A stretch of 64,000 nt of DNA from a virus: the IMG/VR virus record IMGVR_UViG_3300032309_000245, positions 1 through 64,000 of that record. The stretch is one strand, 5' to 3'. The notes beneath the pieces were generated by a model. It did no database searches, was not told the DNA's origin, and worked only from the letters and a program-made list of their open reading frames with translations. Shown here piece after piece: positions 1 through 7,368 of the stretch (positions within the stretch are counted from its first letter, which is position 1; every line of letters begins with the position of its first letter). A program made the translations under genes and the position numbers.

Positions 1-255
1 ATCCATGACGAACTTCTTGAAGTTATCCCAATCGTTCGTCGTGTAACGCTCATTAAGTTTCCTGATCACTGTGCCGCTGCCAGTACGGATGCTGCTTGCG
101 TTGGTGTCGTTGCAGATGACCAGCATCTCTTTTTCCAACGCTTCCATATCGGTCAACAACAACTTGTCGTCGGCCTCGTACTGAGTTTTCAGTGTCTCAC
201 GCTCGGTTCTAATAGTCAAGTAGGCTTTGACTAATTCTTCAAGGTTGCGTTCCAA
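1..255 (-). CDS. Conserved phage protein, C-terminal part cut by the window edge
   Basis: This leftward gene runs off the left edge; 85 codons are visible. A TTG start at 255 lies 6-12 bases after a CAGGAGTTAGGAA ribosome site and overlaps the end of the helicase gene by 17 bases. The visible protein begins MERNLEELVKAYLTIRTERE, a charged, probably coiled-coil N-terminus of about 55 residues. It continues into a segment with 'NDTNASSIRTGSGTV' and 'TNDWDNFKKF'. I recognise this pattern from uncharacterised phage proteins found next to replication genes, but I know of no function. The missing C-terminus would lie beyond the window, or at the right edge if the genome is circular. Confidence 0.75.
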   Translation of the reverse strand, partial: MERNLEELVKAYLTIRTERETLKTQYEADDKLLLTDMEALEKEMLVICNDTNASSIRTGSGTVIRKLNERYTTNDWDNFKKFVMD

Positions 256-1621
256 TTCCTAACTCCTGTTTATACAGATCCACAAGTTTTTCGTGGGATG
301 TCACTTTGCCCGCCAGCATTTCGTAGACACGCCGCTCGGCTTCTGAGCCTTGCAGGTGTACCACGGTCATACTGTTCTGCTGCCCCACACGGTCGATGCG
401 AGCAATACACTGTATGTATGTCTCTACCGAAGTGACGGGTGACCAGAACACCACGGTGTCAGCGGCAGTTAGAGTGACGCCGTGCGAAGCGGCTTGTGGT
501 TGAATAACTAATACCCTTGGATTGGGCGTTGACTGGAAACGGTTGATGATATCTGCGCGTTCCCTTGGTGGTACACTTCCGTTAATTACTTCACTAGCGA
601 CTCCTTGAGTGTTGAGAAAACGTGATACTAATTCGATGGTGTGAGTGAACGGGACAAACACCAACACCTTGTTGTCAGTCTCGTCTAGCACCTCCATCAG
701 CGCATTGAGTCGTGGGCTGATATCAAATTCAATGACATCGCCCTCGTCGGTGTACACTGCGCCGCCCGACAACTGCAACAGCTTGCTCATTTTTGCCGCC
801 GCATTGACTGCGGTGATCTGCTCACCCGCCGCTTCGATCAGCATTTGATCCTTGAGACCCTTGTAGTACCTGTTGACTTGCGGCGTCAAAGGTACGTGCC
901 GTGTCTGGTACATCACTGACGGCAGATCAAGGCAGTCTGCCTTCTTAAACCGTATCGCGGGCTGAAGTGCTGAGAAGACGTTCTTCTGAGCATCTATCTT
1001 AGGAACCCATTTGAATTGGGTGACTTGAGTCATCACCTTGTCGCGCCACGCCGTGAAGTACTGCGGCACGTAATTGGGAGAAACTAACTTTGCTAATCCG
1101 TAAGCATCGAGCGGCGATTGAGAAGCTGGCGTACCTGTCAGCATCCATAATCTGGTGGATGGTCGTAATACTTTCTTTAGGGTTTTCCAACGCTTGGTAG
1201 AAACGGTCTTGTACGCGTTTGCTTCATCGATGACTATGAGGTCGAACCCCGAGTTGTAGATCTCGTTCCACACGATGTTCACGCCGTCGTAGTTAATCAC
1301 TACAAACTCGTAGCTTCCCTTAATAATTTTCTTGCGCTTCTCTGGTGTGCCGTAGGCAACCGCAACGCTTCTGTGCATAGCCGTCTTGAAGATGTCGGCT
1401 TGCCACGCGGTGATCATGATGGAGAGCGGGCAGATAATAAGAACGCGATTGACCTGCTTTTTGTTCATCAGGTAATCAGCCGCCCAGATAACGGATGATG
1501 TTTTACCTGTACCTGCTTCGTTGAAGCAAAAAGCCCGACTGGTTGTGGCTAAGAACTCAGCCGTTGTCTTTTGGTGTTTGAACGGGGTATACAGCCCCGG
1601 CCAATTATATTCATTTACCAT
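239..1621 (-). CDS. SNF2/DEAD-type helicase (superfamily 2)
   Basis: A 460-residue superfamily 2 ATPase of the SNF2-like phage type, expected to move along or remodel DNA in replication or repair. Motif I is EAGTGKT (about residues 35-41). Motif II is DEAN (132-135), the DEAD/DEAH position. Motif III is LTGTPAS (about 161-167). The C-terminal RecA lobe ends with IARIDRVGQQ, the arginine-finger motif VI that is typical of SNF2 proteins. The ATG at 1621 is preferred over an in-frame GTG at 1633, although neither has a strong ribosome site. It is the last complete gene of the left block and overlaps the edge-truncated gene, so the two are probably co-translated. Phage homologues are usually near DNA polymerase and nuclease genes, as here. 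Confidence 0.92.
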   Translation of the reverse strand: MVNEYNWPGLYTPFKHQKTTAEFLATTSRAFCFNEAGTGKTSSVIWAADYLMNKKQVNRVLIICPLSIMITAWQADIFKTAMHRSVAVAYGTPEKRKKIIKGSYEFVVINYDGVNIVWNEIYNSGFDLIVIDEANAYKTVSTKRWKTLKKVLRPSTRLWMLTGTPASQSPLDAYGLAKLVSPNYVPQYFTAWRDKVMTQVTQFKWVPKIDAQKNVFSALQPAIRFKKADCLDLPSVMYQTRHVPLTPQVNRYYKGLKDQMLIEAAGEQITAVNAAAKMSKLLQLSGGAVYTDEGDVIEFDISPRLNALMEVLDETDNKVLVFVPFTHTIELVSRFLNTQGVASEVINGSVPPRERADIINRFQSTPNPRVLVIQPQAASHGVTLTAADTVVFWSPVTSVETYIQCIARIDRVGQQNSMTVVHLQGSEAERRVYEMLAGKVTSHEKLVDLYKQELGIGTQP

Positions 1622-1647
1622 ACTGAATCTCACTGGATAACTAAAGG

Positions 1648-1666
1648 TGACCCCTTACGGGGGTCA
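1648..1666 (-). other. Short hairpin upstream of the helicase gene
   Basis: TGACCCC and GGGGTCA form a perfect 7-bp stem around a TTACG loop, 27 bases before the helicase start. No U-tract follows on the minus strand, so a terminator is unlikely; it could be a leader structure or processing site. The rest of the 1622-1783 gap shows nothing I can assign. Confidence 0.4.
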
Positions 1667-1783
1667 GTCGATCAGGCCAGACACGTCGAGGAGAGGTGTA
1701 CAAGTAGGACGCCGCCTGATTGATGCGGTTAATTCGGGGAACCAACAAACCCCGGCGAAGTACACTCACACCTAACTACTTCG

Positions 1784-2065
1784 CTATTTTCTTTCACGTT
1801 TACTCGTCTCCGAGACCAACGCACGTTGAGAGTTTCGTTTAAACGAACGGTTTTTGGCTGGGCTTTCCAAACGGATTCCGTCAGCATTAGAACCGCCTTT
1901 ACTGAGGGCTTTAACGTGCGCAACATCTTTACCTGACCTATCAACGCCATCATGGTCTAGCTTACGTCTAGCTCGTTGACGCTCCATCCTGTCCGGGAGT
2001 TCCCCGCGCTCTTTCTGCTGCTGGTACTCCTTTTTGTATGGCCGAGGCTTGTTCACGTAGGGCAT
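1784..2065 (-). CDS. HNH-like endonuclease, probably degenerate
   Basis: A 93-residue basic protein of the small phage HNH type. The N-terminus is a charged helix (PYKKEYQQQKERGELPDRME), followed by the core 'GKDVAHVKALSKGGSN' at residues 46-60 and 'SPAKNRSFKRN' at 68-78. Relatives I know carry D-H in this core and conserve LSKGG and NRSF. Here the aspartate before the histidine is alanine (A49-H50), so metal-dependent cleavage may be weakened or lost. An in-frame TTG at 2086 would add seven residues. The ATG at 2065 fits the usual family start (MPYVNKPR). Its first 98 bases overlap the end of the 1968-2231 gene in another frame. Confidence 0.75.
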   Translation of the reverse strand: MPYVNKPRPYKKEYQQQKERGELPDRMERQRARRKLDHDGVDRSGKDVAHVKALSKGGSNADGIRLESPAKNRSFKRNSQRALVSETSKRERK

Positions 2066-2231
2066 TTTGTCTGTCTCTTTCGTCAAGGATTGCAGTGTAG
2101 ATCATGCGTACCTCAACCAACGCACTTTGCGCCGCCGAGATAGCGCCATCATAATCTTGTTCAAGCATCGCGTCATGTACATTTTGCAGAAAGAACTTTG
2201 TAGCCATGTAGGGTTCAGAATAATCAATCAT
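1968..2231 (-). CDS. Small phage protein of unknown function
   Basis: An 87-residue protein starting MIDYSEPYMATKFFLQNVHD. Residues 9-60 look like two or three amphipathic helices (AMLEQDYDGAISAAQSALVEVRMIY). The start overlaps the stop of the upstream gene as ATGA, so it is translationally coupled. The last 30 residues are encoded inside the HNH-like gene in another frame, and this tail (VPAAERARGTPGQDG) has a composition unlike the rest. No function can be assigned. Confidence 0.65.
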   Translation of the reverse strand: MIDYSEPYMATKFFLQNVHDAMLEQDYDGAISAAQSALVEVRMIYTAILDERDRQNALREQASAIQKGVPAAERARGTPGQDGASTS

Positions 2232-2476
2232 GATTTCCTCGCTAGGTTTCTAAGAATAAAATAGTGTTCGGGTTCTCTAGGCACTTCACCAACCAAAGTG
2301 TATGCCCACATAGTTCTGTTTTTGTACTTAATTTCTCGTCTGGATAATCGTTTAGCAGCGGTTAGTCTAGTAAGATAACCAGCAACAGATCTTTTGTTCA
2401 ATCCTTCAATTTGAATCTCTTGAAATGCACATTCGCCCCTTCCGGCTAAAAATTTAAGTATTAGTTCTTGGCTCAA
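2228..2476 (-). CDS. Winged-helix-like small protein
   Basis: An 82-residue protein. Residues 1-60 (LILKFLAGRGECAFQEIQIE and KRSVAGYLTRLTAAKRLSRR) read like a winged helix-turn-helix: a helix, a turn, a likely recognition helix, then a basic wing. DNA binding is an inference. The start is TTG in a TTGA overlap with the upstream stop, with AAGGAA nine bases before it. Both of its junctions are 4-base overlaps, so it sits in a tightly coupled string. Confidence 0.65.
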   Translation of the reverse strand: MSQELILKFLAGRGECAFQEIQIEGLNKRSVAGYLTRLTAAKRLSRREIKYKNRTMWAYTLVGEVPREPEHYFILRNLARKS

Positions 2477-2847
2477 GTGTTCTTTTCCTTTAATTTAGCT
2501 TCAAGTGCAACTACCATGTCTACTACATAAGGACGGTTTGCAAAACTGATTTCTTTGACTTCCTCTGGCGTCAGCCCGACCCACTGGCGCTGTGGTGGGG
2601 TGGCGTAGAGCATGGTGCCGATTGGAATGGCATCAACATCTTCTTGTTGGTAATCGATGGCGTGTTTTTCGTCAGAAGAGATTCCTTCGCACACCCACGC
2701 CACCGGCTCTTGCTCTGGCTGCGCCAATCTATCGCGCAGTGCAGTGATAGCGGTATCAGCGGTTTTTAAAGTGTTCTTTGCAAAACAAGCGGGGCGCATA
2801 ACCGTCAGCGCATCCAGCGCTTGTTGCATAAGTTCTCGGTCAGTCAT
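2473..2847 (-). CDS. Conserved small phage protein, Burkholderiales type
   Basis: A 124-residue protein with the modular layout common in Burkholderiales phages: an N-terminal helix (MTDRELMQQALDALTVMRPA), a linker with AQPEQEPVAW at about residues 42-51, an 'IGTMLYATPPQR' segment and a C-terminal 'WVGLTPEEVKEI' helix. I know no biochemical function for these proteins. It is useful mainly as a hint to the host lineage. Its ATG overlaps the preceding stop by 8 bases. Confidence 0.75.
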   Translation of the reverse strand: MTDRELMQQALDALTVMRPACFAKNTLKTADTAITALRDRLAQPEQEPVAWVCEGISSDEKHAIDYQQEDVDAIPIGTMLYATPPQRQWVGLTPEEVKEISFANRPYVVDMVVALEAKLKEKNT

Positions 2848-3154
2848 GATTCAACCCCCTTGCGCGGATGCCGGATGCAATATAAGTAGCGGTGTTGTTC
2901 GTGTTGTCGATCTCCCGCGCCACAAGGTCAGCCCACTCGGCGCACTCCTCCCGCTCCAACTCAACGGCTTTCTGCACCAATACCTTGATGTTGTATTCAA
3001 TCGCCGCCAGAACTAGTTTTGCTGCATCGTCAGCCGGGATATCGGGGTTTGCCCAGATGCCGTTAGCCGATAGGCGCATCACTTCGGTTACGCCTTGGTC
3101 GCCCCAAAATTGAATTGTGTCTTTTGGCATCTCTTGTACAGAATAATTTTTCAC
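2840..3154 (-). CDS. Small phage protein of unknown function
   Basis: A 104-residue, mostly helical protein with 'VLVQKAVELEREECAEWADL' near residues 58-77 and a C-terminal 'ASGIRARG'. That block recurs in small proteins of betaproteobacterial phages, whose function is unknown. The start is GTG, overlapping the upstream stop as GTGA, with AAGGAT eight bases before it. Confidence 0.7.
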   Translation of the reverse strand: MKNYSVQEMPKDTIQFWGDQGVTEVMRLSANGIWANPDIPADDAAKLVLAAIEYNIKVLVQKAVELEREECAEWADLVAREIDNTNNTATYIASGIRARGLNHD

Positions 3155-3318
3155 AATACTTTATCCTTGAACCCGCTCTGGCCTAGTCGTTTGTAGCAAC
3201 TCTCACATTTCCAACGGAACGAATTTCCCTTGGCTGTTATTGTTTTGTATGTGGCCGGTTTGATCCGGCACTGCTGACAATTTGGAGTGGGCTTCCCATC
3301 CTGCTGTAAATGCGTCAT
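3151..3318 (-). CDS. Small zinc-ribbon-like protein
   Basis: A 55-residue protein with two Cys pairs: CQQC at residues 14-17 and CESC at 38-41, spaced like a zinc ribbon. The C-terminus is basic (YKRLGQSGFKDK). The ATG at 3318 has an AAGGGA ribosome site; an in-frame extension to 3378 is not needed. It overlaps the next upstream gene by 116 bases in another frame, which is unusual. A metal-binding or nucleic-acid-binding role is inferred from the cysteines alone. Confidence 0.65.
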   Translation of the reverse strand: MTHLQQDGKPTPNCQQCRIKPATYKTITAKGNSFRWKCESCYKRLGQSGFKDKVL

Positions 3319-3412
3319 ACATATTCCCTTCCATCGGGTGATACCCACCCATTGGCATATTCTTGCCGTGTTTCTCATGCCACCATTTACGCCACGCTTC
3401 GCCTCTAGTCAT
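3203..3412 (-). CDS. Small phage protein with AFTAGWEAH motif
   Basis: A 69-residue protein starting MTRGEAWRKWWHEKHGK and containing MYDAFTAGWEAH at about residues 31-42. The motif is widespread in short phage proteins of unknown role. The start has an excellent AGGAGG site five bases upstream. The C-terminal half is encoded over the zinc-ribbon gene and has no recognisable pattern. Unknown function. Confidence 0.7.
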   Translation of the reverse strand: MTRGEAWRKWWHEKHGKNMPMGGYHPMEGNMYDAFTAGWEAHSKLSAVPDQTGHIQNNNSQGKFVPLEM

Positions 3413-3414
3413 GC

Positions 3415-4071
3415 TTACCTCCTGTCTTTATAGTGCTCACAAGTGGTGACGGGACACCATCCACAGAGCGGCGTTTTGTTTGGATTCCAAACGTCCGTAT
3501 CATGTGAATTTTGCAAACGCGAAAGGTCGCCGTGAAAATAAGTCCACAGGTGAGGAATATTTTCGCGCTTGTATTCTTCTTCCAAAAAACTTTCTTTGAC
3601 GATGAAGAGCAGCGCCGCGTTGATGTGCTGCACTTGCGGGAAGTGAGCAAAGGTCATCAGTGCCATCAGCTTCAACTGCTTTGAGTCAGCATATTTGTTA
3701 CTGCCGGTCTTGTAGTCAACGATGTGCGCTTTGTCACCGTTGATGACCAGCAGGTCAACGATGCCTCTGACCCAATAATCTTTTGAGTATTGAGCGGCGT
3801 TACCATCGCGGTCTAACGCCATTTTGTATTCGGGGTATTTGTCCCCTTCCATATCTACAAGCACATCAAGTACGGGTTTGAACTGCTGGTAGTTTTTGGC
3901 GAGGTCAGACCCGTCCTTGACGTAATTTTCTATCGCCTTATGTACCTCGTTTCCGTAGGTCATCTCCGGCGTGGGACGTTTATGGAACCGCTTTAATACT
4001 TTTATCTCATGGTATTGCCTTGGGCAGTTTACATAATCCTTGAGCGAGGAAAACGACCACGTGTAGTTCAT
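3415..4071 (-). CDS. Cas4/RecB-type PD-(D/E)XK nuclease
   Basis: A 218-residue nuclease of the PDDEXK superfamily. Visible active-site elements are H44 (GNEVHKAI), D106 (VRGIVDLL), D119-Y-K121 (IVDYKTG) and Q132. Cysteines C16 (NCPRQY), C203, C206 and C211 match the four ligands of the iron-sulfur cluster in Cas4 and AddB. It is therefore expected to be an Fe-S exonuclease acting on DNA ends in recombination or replication. The ATG at 4071 (MNYTWSFSSLKDY) fits the family start better than an in-frame start at 4095. No cas genes are nearby, and placement beside the polymerase argues for a phage DNA-metabolism role. Confidence 0.9.
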   Translation of the reverse strand: MNYTWSFSSLKDYVNCPRQYHEIKVLKRFHKRPTPEMTYGNEVHKAIENYVKDGSDLAKNYQQFKPVLDVLVDMEGDKYPEYKMALDRDGNAAQYSKDYWVRGIVDLLVINGDKAHIVDYKTGSNKYADSKQLKLMALMTFAHFPQVQHINAALLFIVKESFLEEEYKRENIPHLWTYFHGDLSRLQNSHDTDVWNPNKTPLCGWCPVTTCEHYKDRR

Positions 4072-4104
4072 ATCGGTTCCGTTTGTAAAGCGCAAGTGGA
4101 CATA

Positions 4105-5994
4105 TTAACATTCCCCGTAGCTATGCGCAACCTTTGCTTCGCAAGTAATCGGCAAATCCCGACCCCATGCGGGGGGTGTTGACATACATTCGATGATATA
4201 CGCGAGCGCTTGCTCTTGCTCCGATTCCGGTACTACGCACACCGCCGCGTCATGGACAGTTAGCACGACACGATAGCGACGCTGAATAGCCAGCATCTGT
4301 TCGCCCACGACTATTCTTGCCAACGCTTGAACTACGTTCTCAACTACCGTACCACCCCATAGTGGAATCTCTCCCCGGCGGGACTTGTAGACATAGTGCG
4401 ACTTGTTCTCGTCCGTCTTTTTTTCAAGTTCTGGGTAACGGATGTACAGCCCGTTGGGTAACCTGATACCAGTTTTATCGACCTTGACCACGCCATGCTC
4501 GCCGTAGTCGAACGGTATGCTCTCGTTGTCCCACGTGTATAAACCGTCGAGCATCTTGTCGCCCTCTCGCCATAGCTTGACGATCTCTTTGTTCTTGTCC
4601 CGGTAGATCTTGACGATTCGTTTGGATTCCTCGTCGTCGATCTTGACGCTGATGGGCTGCGCCGTGGCTAATGTGTGTTGCAACTTAGGCGCGCCTGTGC
4701 CGTACCCTAGCCCAAGGATGCAGGTCTTGCCAACGAACCGCTCTTCGGGGTTGGCTTTGGTGATGGGCGTGTTGTAGACCTCTGTAGCGAAGATCGAGTA
4801 CACATCTTCGCCTTTGGCAAATTGATTTACTACGTCATCCTGACCAGCCAGCCACGCGAGTATCCGCGCCTCAATCTGAGAAGAGTCACAGTTGATGACC
4901 ACATAATTATCTGGCGGACAGATAGCGTTCTTGAGTGTCTTCTTGGTTTTATCTCTTGACGGAAGGTTCTGGAAGTTCACCTTGTCCGTACCCGACCACC
5001 GGCCTGTATGCGCTCCGTAGTACTTCAACGGTATGGGGATGCGCCCTCGGTTGCGCTTGGCAACGTCTAAGAATCTTTGGCATCTTGTCTCTTCAAGAGT
5101 AGACTTGGTATCGAGCCTGACTGCGCACAACATCTGAACATCTTCACTCTCGTGCTCTAGTAGTGCAAGAAAGCCCTCGTCCTTTTTCGCCAGCGCGAGC
5201 GTAGGTTTGCCCGTCGTTGGGCTTATCTTCATCGGCGGGTCGATGCCGAACATCGTCTTGAGGATCTCTGCGAACTGTTTGTTGCTATGCAACTTCTTTG
5301 GGACTTCCTTGTAATCGATTGCTGCATCGTGTCCCCCAAGCGCCGCGTACACCTTGCCATACATGATGACTCTCTCATACGTGATCTCGGTCAACCTTTG
5401 CTCAAGCATCGCGTCGTCCACGGTCAGCACAGGCTCCGTAAACATGCGGATCGTCATGTCGATCAGATCTAGTTCTGATTGAGGGAAGTCTTTAGCCAAC
5501 AGCCCCCACAACTTGTAGGTCAGGTCTACGTCGTTGACGCAGTAGCGCCCGTATTGGTCAAGTTCTTCTTTGGTGAAGTCAACCCTGCGCTTGCCCTCGG
5601 CAGCTACTACCTCGTCACCCTTAACTCCGATGCCATACTGCAGTGCTAGTGCTGCGAGTGAACCACCCGCGTCCACCCCGTGGATCGCCCGCGCCATGCA
5701 CAACGTATCGCGCAACGCTTTGGGCTTGATGCCATATATCCAACTGAGGATCGCACCATCGAACAGCGTGTTGTGGCAGAGGACTGTACTATCGTCCCAC
5801 GGTAGGGTGGACAAGTATTTAGCGATCTCGTCTTTGGTTCCTGTAACCCACTTGGCCTCCCCCCCGTCAAACTTGACAGCGACTCCAACTACCTCAAAGC
5901 GTTTATCACGTATGTATTCCTCTGTTGTTTGGTGCTTGAACCCAAGTTTGATCTTGGAGTCGTAGTAGGTCTCAAAGTCTAAAGTTATAAACAT
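4105..5994 (-). CDS. polA: DNA polymerase I family (family A) with 3'-5' exonuclease
   Basis: The 629-residue replicative polymerase. The N-terminal proofreading domain has DFET at 6-9 (Exo I), H74-N-T-L-F78-D79 (Exo II) and Y151-C-V-N-D155 (Exo III). The polymerase domain has HTGRWSG (329-335), motif A with D370 (NCDSSQIEAR), motif B with R419, K423 and Y431, and motif C VHD at 580-582. Aligning motif B by R, K and Y puts Leu427 at the place of Phe762 in the E. coli enzyme. There is no 5' nuclease domain. A terminator hairpin lies just upstream, yet no strong ribosome site or promoter is evident, so the start rests on the ATG and the DFET spacing. Confidence 0.97.
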   Translation of the reverse strand: MFITLDFETYYDSKIKLGFKHQTTEEYIRDKRFEVVGVAVKFDGGEAKWVTGTKDEIAKYLSTLPWDDSTVLCHNTLFDGAILSWIYGIKPKALRDTLCMARAIHGVDAGGSLAALALQYGIGVKGDEVVAAEGKRRVDFTKEELDQYGRYCVNDVDLTYKLWGLLAKDFPQSELDLIDMTIRMFTEPVLTVDDAMLEQRLTEITYERVIMYGKVYAALGGHDAAIDYKEVPKKLHSNKQFAEILKTMFGIDPPMKISPTTGKPTLALAKKDEGFLALLEHESEDVQMLCAVRLDTKSTLEETRCQRFLDVAKRNRGRIPIPLKYYGAHTGRWSGTDKVNFQNLPSRDKTKKTLKNAICPPDNYVVINCDSSQIEARILAWLAGQDDVVNQFAKGEDVYSIFATEVYNTPITKANPEERFVGKTCILGLGYGTGAPKLQHTLATAQPISVKIDDEESKRIVKIYRDKNKEIVKLWREGDKMLDGLYTWDNESIPFDYGEHGVVKVDKTGIRLPNGLYIRYPELEKKTDENKSHYVYKSRRGEIPLWGGTVVENVVQALARIVVGEQMLAIQRRYRVVLTVHDAAVCVVPESEQEQALAYIIECMSTPPAWGRDLPITCEAKVAHSYGEC

Positions 5995-6017
5995 TAGATA
6001 ACGGCTAGTACAGTCAC

Positions 6018-6049
6018 AAAAAAGGGGAGTACGGTGAACCGCACCCCCC
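6018..6049 (-). terminator. Rho-independent terminator after the DUF3310 gene
   Basis: On the minus strand an 11-bp stem (with two G-U pairs) and a TTCA loop is followed by six T. It lies between the DUF3310 gene and the polymerase gene and would reduce read-through into the polymerase. Confidence 0.8.
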
Positions 6050-6054
6050 GGTCG

Positions 6055-6531
6055 TTAGACTAAATCGCGTCCGTCAGTATGATTGCTGATGGCTCGCTCA
6101 AGATACCAACGGGCCTTCTCCAGATCTTGGAGTTTATTCCCTTTGTGCTCCGCGCGAGTGACGTACTTGATCACGTTACCCAAGTTATAGTCCAGCCCCT
6201 TCGCCTCAATAAAGTCGATGGTCTCGATCCCGCCGACCTTGTAGTACGGTGGATGATTAACCGCGTCGGATTGTTCCTTCGGCAAGTTCTCGCGCAAGAA
6301 CGCCGGAATAAACGTAACCTCAGCCTCTGGTGGAAGAGTATCTTCTGCGCCAGCGCCCTCTACTGCTGCTTTGATGTCAGCCTTCGGGATGAGCGAACGC
6401 GCCTTGCCGCGCAAAACGTATGCGTAGGGTTTTTTGACTTTCATCTTAGCAATGAAATCATCTACCGACATAAACGGGTCTTTCTTGAGTAACCTAACTG
6501 CTCGATCAACATTAGTGATTTTGGTAGCCAC
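6055..6531 (-). CDS. DUF3310-family protein (SaV-like)
   Basis: A 158-residue protein. The C-terminal half is the DUF3310 domain: DAVNHPPYYKVGGIETIDFI, then NLGNVIKYVTRAEHKG and LEKARWYLERAI. The family is common in phage replication regions and resembles nucleotide kinase-associated proteins, but its function is unknown. The N-terminal half (residues 1-60) is basic and has no known domain. The GTG at 6531 is chosen because AAGGGG lies seven bases upstream and it abuts the upstream stop; the longer reading to 6570 would overlap that gene. Confidence 0.85.
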   Translation of the reverse strand: MATKITNVDRAVRLLKKDPFMSVDDFIAKMKVKKPYAYVLRGKARSLIPKADIKAAVEGAGAEDTLPPEAEVTFIPAFLRENLPKEQSDAVNHPPYYKVGGIETIDFIEAKGLDYNLGNVIKYVTRAEHKGNKLQDLEKARWYLERAISNHTDGRDLV

Positions 6532-6532
6532 T

Positions 6533-6733
6533 TTATTCCCCTTCTGGAATGGGCGATTTAACGGACACAATACCTTTCCCGGTACGTGCTTCTAACATGG
6601 AATCTGCGATACGAAACGCGGTGTAGGCTCCGTCATTGCGACCGTAGTCTTTGAATGAACCATTCATTAACATACCTAACATAGCAAACCCCGCGTATAA
6701 ATCTCGCAGAGACTCCAATTCTTTATCATCCAT
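6533..6733 (-). CDS. Small phage protein of unknown function
   Basis: A 66-residue acidic protein (MDDKELESLRDLYAGFAMLG), mainly helical, with no known motif. It overlaps the VRR-NUC gene by 8 bases and ends 2 bases before the DUF3310 start, so it is part of the same coupled string. Confidence 0.6.
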   Translation of the reverse strand: MDDKELESLRDLYAGFAMLGMLMNGSFKDYGRNDGAYTAFRIADSMLEARTGKGIVSVKSPIPEGE

Positions 6734-7034
6734 TACTAAACTCCTTCAACTGTTTGATTAACTCACGAAGATACTGTAGGTCTGAAGCGTTCTCGTTAAT
6801 GATAGCGGTGTAGCCCCCGCTCGTTTCGATGTCCTTCAAGTTCTTCTTCTGCAACTCGGTAGGCTTACCTCCATTCGCCTTAGCTTCTATCCCTAAAAAC
6901 CGTCCGTTAACACAACATAGAAAGTCCGGTATACCTGAGTTACCGAACCCTGTACCTATGGGCATCGCGTAGTAAACTCCTTCCTCTTTTAGGATGGCTT
7001 TTATTTTCATCTTAACTTTTCCTTCTGGTGTCAC
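6726..7034 (-). CDS. VRR-NUC domain nuclease
   Basis: A 102-residue stand-alone VRR-NUC nuclease. The active site reads G-I-P36-D37 then E50-A-K52, with Q62 in the following helix, as in the PDDEXK fold. Such phage enzymes act on branched or mismatched DNA. The GTG at 7034 is preferred because the sequence MTPEGKVKMKIKAILKE matches the family N-terminus. An ATG at 7010 with a good AAGGA site would remove eight residues and cannot be excluded. It overlaps the upstream gene by 23 bases. Confidence 0.88.
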   Translation of the reverse strand: MTPEGKVKMKIKAILKEEGVYYAMPIGTGFGNSGIPDFLCCVNGRFLGIEAKANGGKPTELQKKNLKDIETSGGYTAIINENASDLQYLRELIKQLKEFSNG

Positions 7035-7368
7035 CTTTCATATCCTCTAAATCTTCTTTCGGAAGTACAACACAAAAATACGAATCCGACGCTCGCCAAC
7101 CAATGTCATGCAAATCTACGGGGCCATGATTCACGTACAGTTCGTTCTTTAGAAGTTCTCCATCTTTGACAACGTACTGTTCGCTTGCAAGAATCATAGC
7201 CATGCGCATCTTAATCAAGTCGGGAAGCGTTCTGTCCGAATAGGTTCTCGTGAAGTTGTCACCTACATACACGATGTAAGTTCCGTTTTCACGTATGAGT
7301 GGAACTCTAATTAACGCCCAATTGGTTGAGTGAACAATTGGGCTTAGATGTGCAAATCTCACGGGCAT
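7012..7368 (-). CDS. Phage protein of unknown function
   Basis: A 118-residue protein from ATG 7368 (MPVRFAHLSPIVHSTNWALI), overlapping the upstream stop by 10 bases. It appears to be an alpha/beta protein with several strands (YIVYVGDNFTRTY, SYFCVVLPKEDLEDM). No motif is recognised. Confidence 0.6.
   Translation of the reverse strand: MPVRFAHLSPIVHSTNWALIRVPLIRENGTYIVYVGDNFTRTYSDRTLPDLIKMRMAMILASEQYVVKDGELLKNELYVNHGPVDLHDIGWRASDSYFCVVLPKEDLEDMKGDTRRKS

Noticed and set aside
1729-1953. 74-codon leftward frame overlapping the HNH-like gene
   Set aside because: The HNH-like frame has conserved motifs over the same bases; this one has none.
3415-4071. Cas4 of a CRISPR-Cas system
   Set aside because: No Cas1, Cas2 or effector gene and no repeat array occur in the window; stand-alone Cas4-like nucleases are common in phages.
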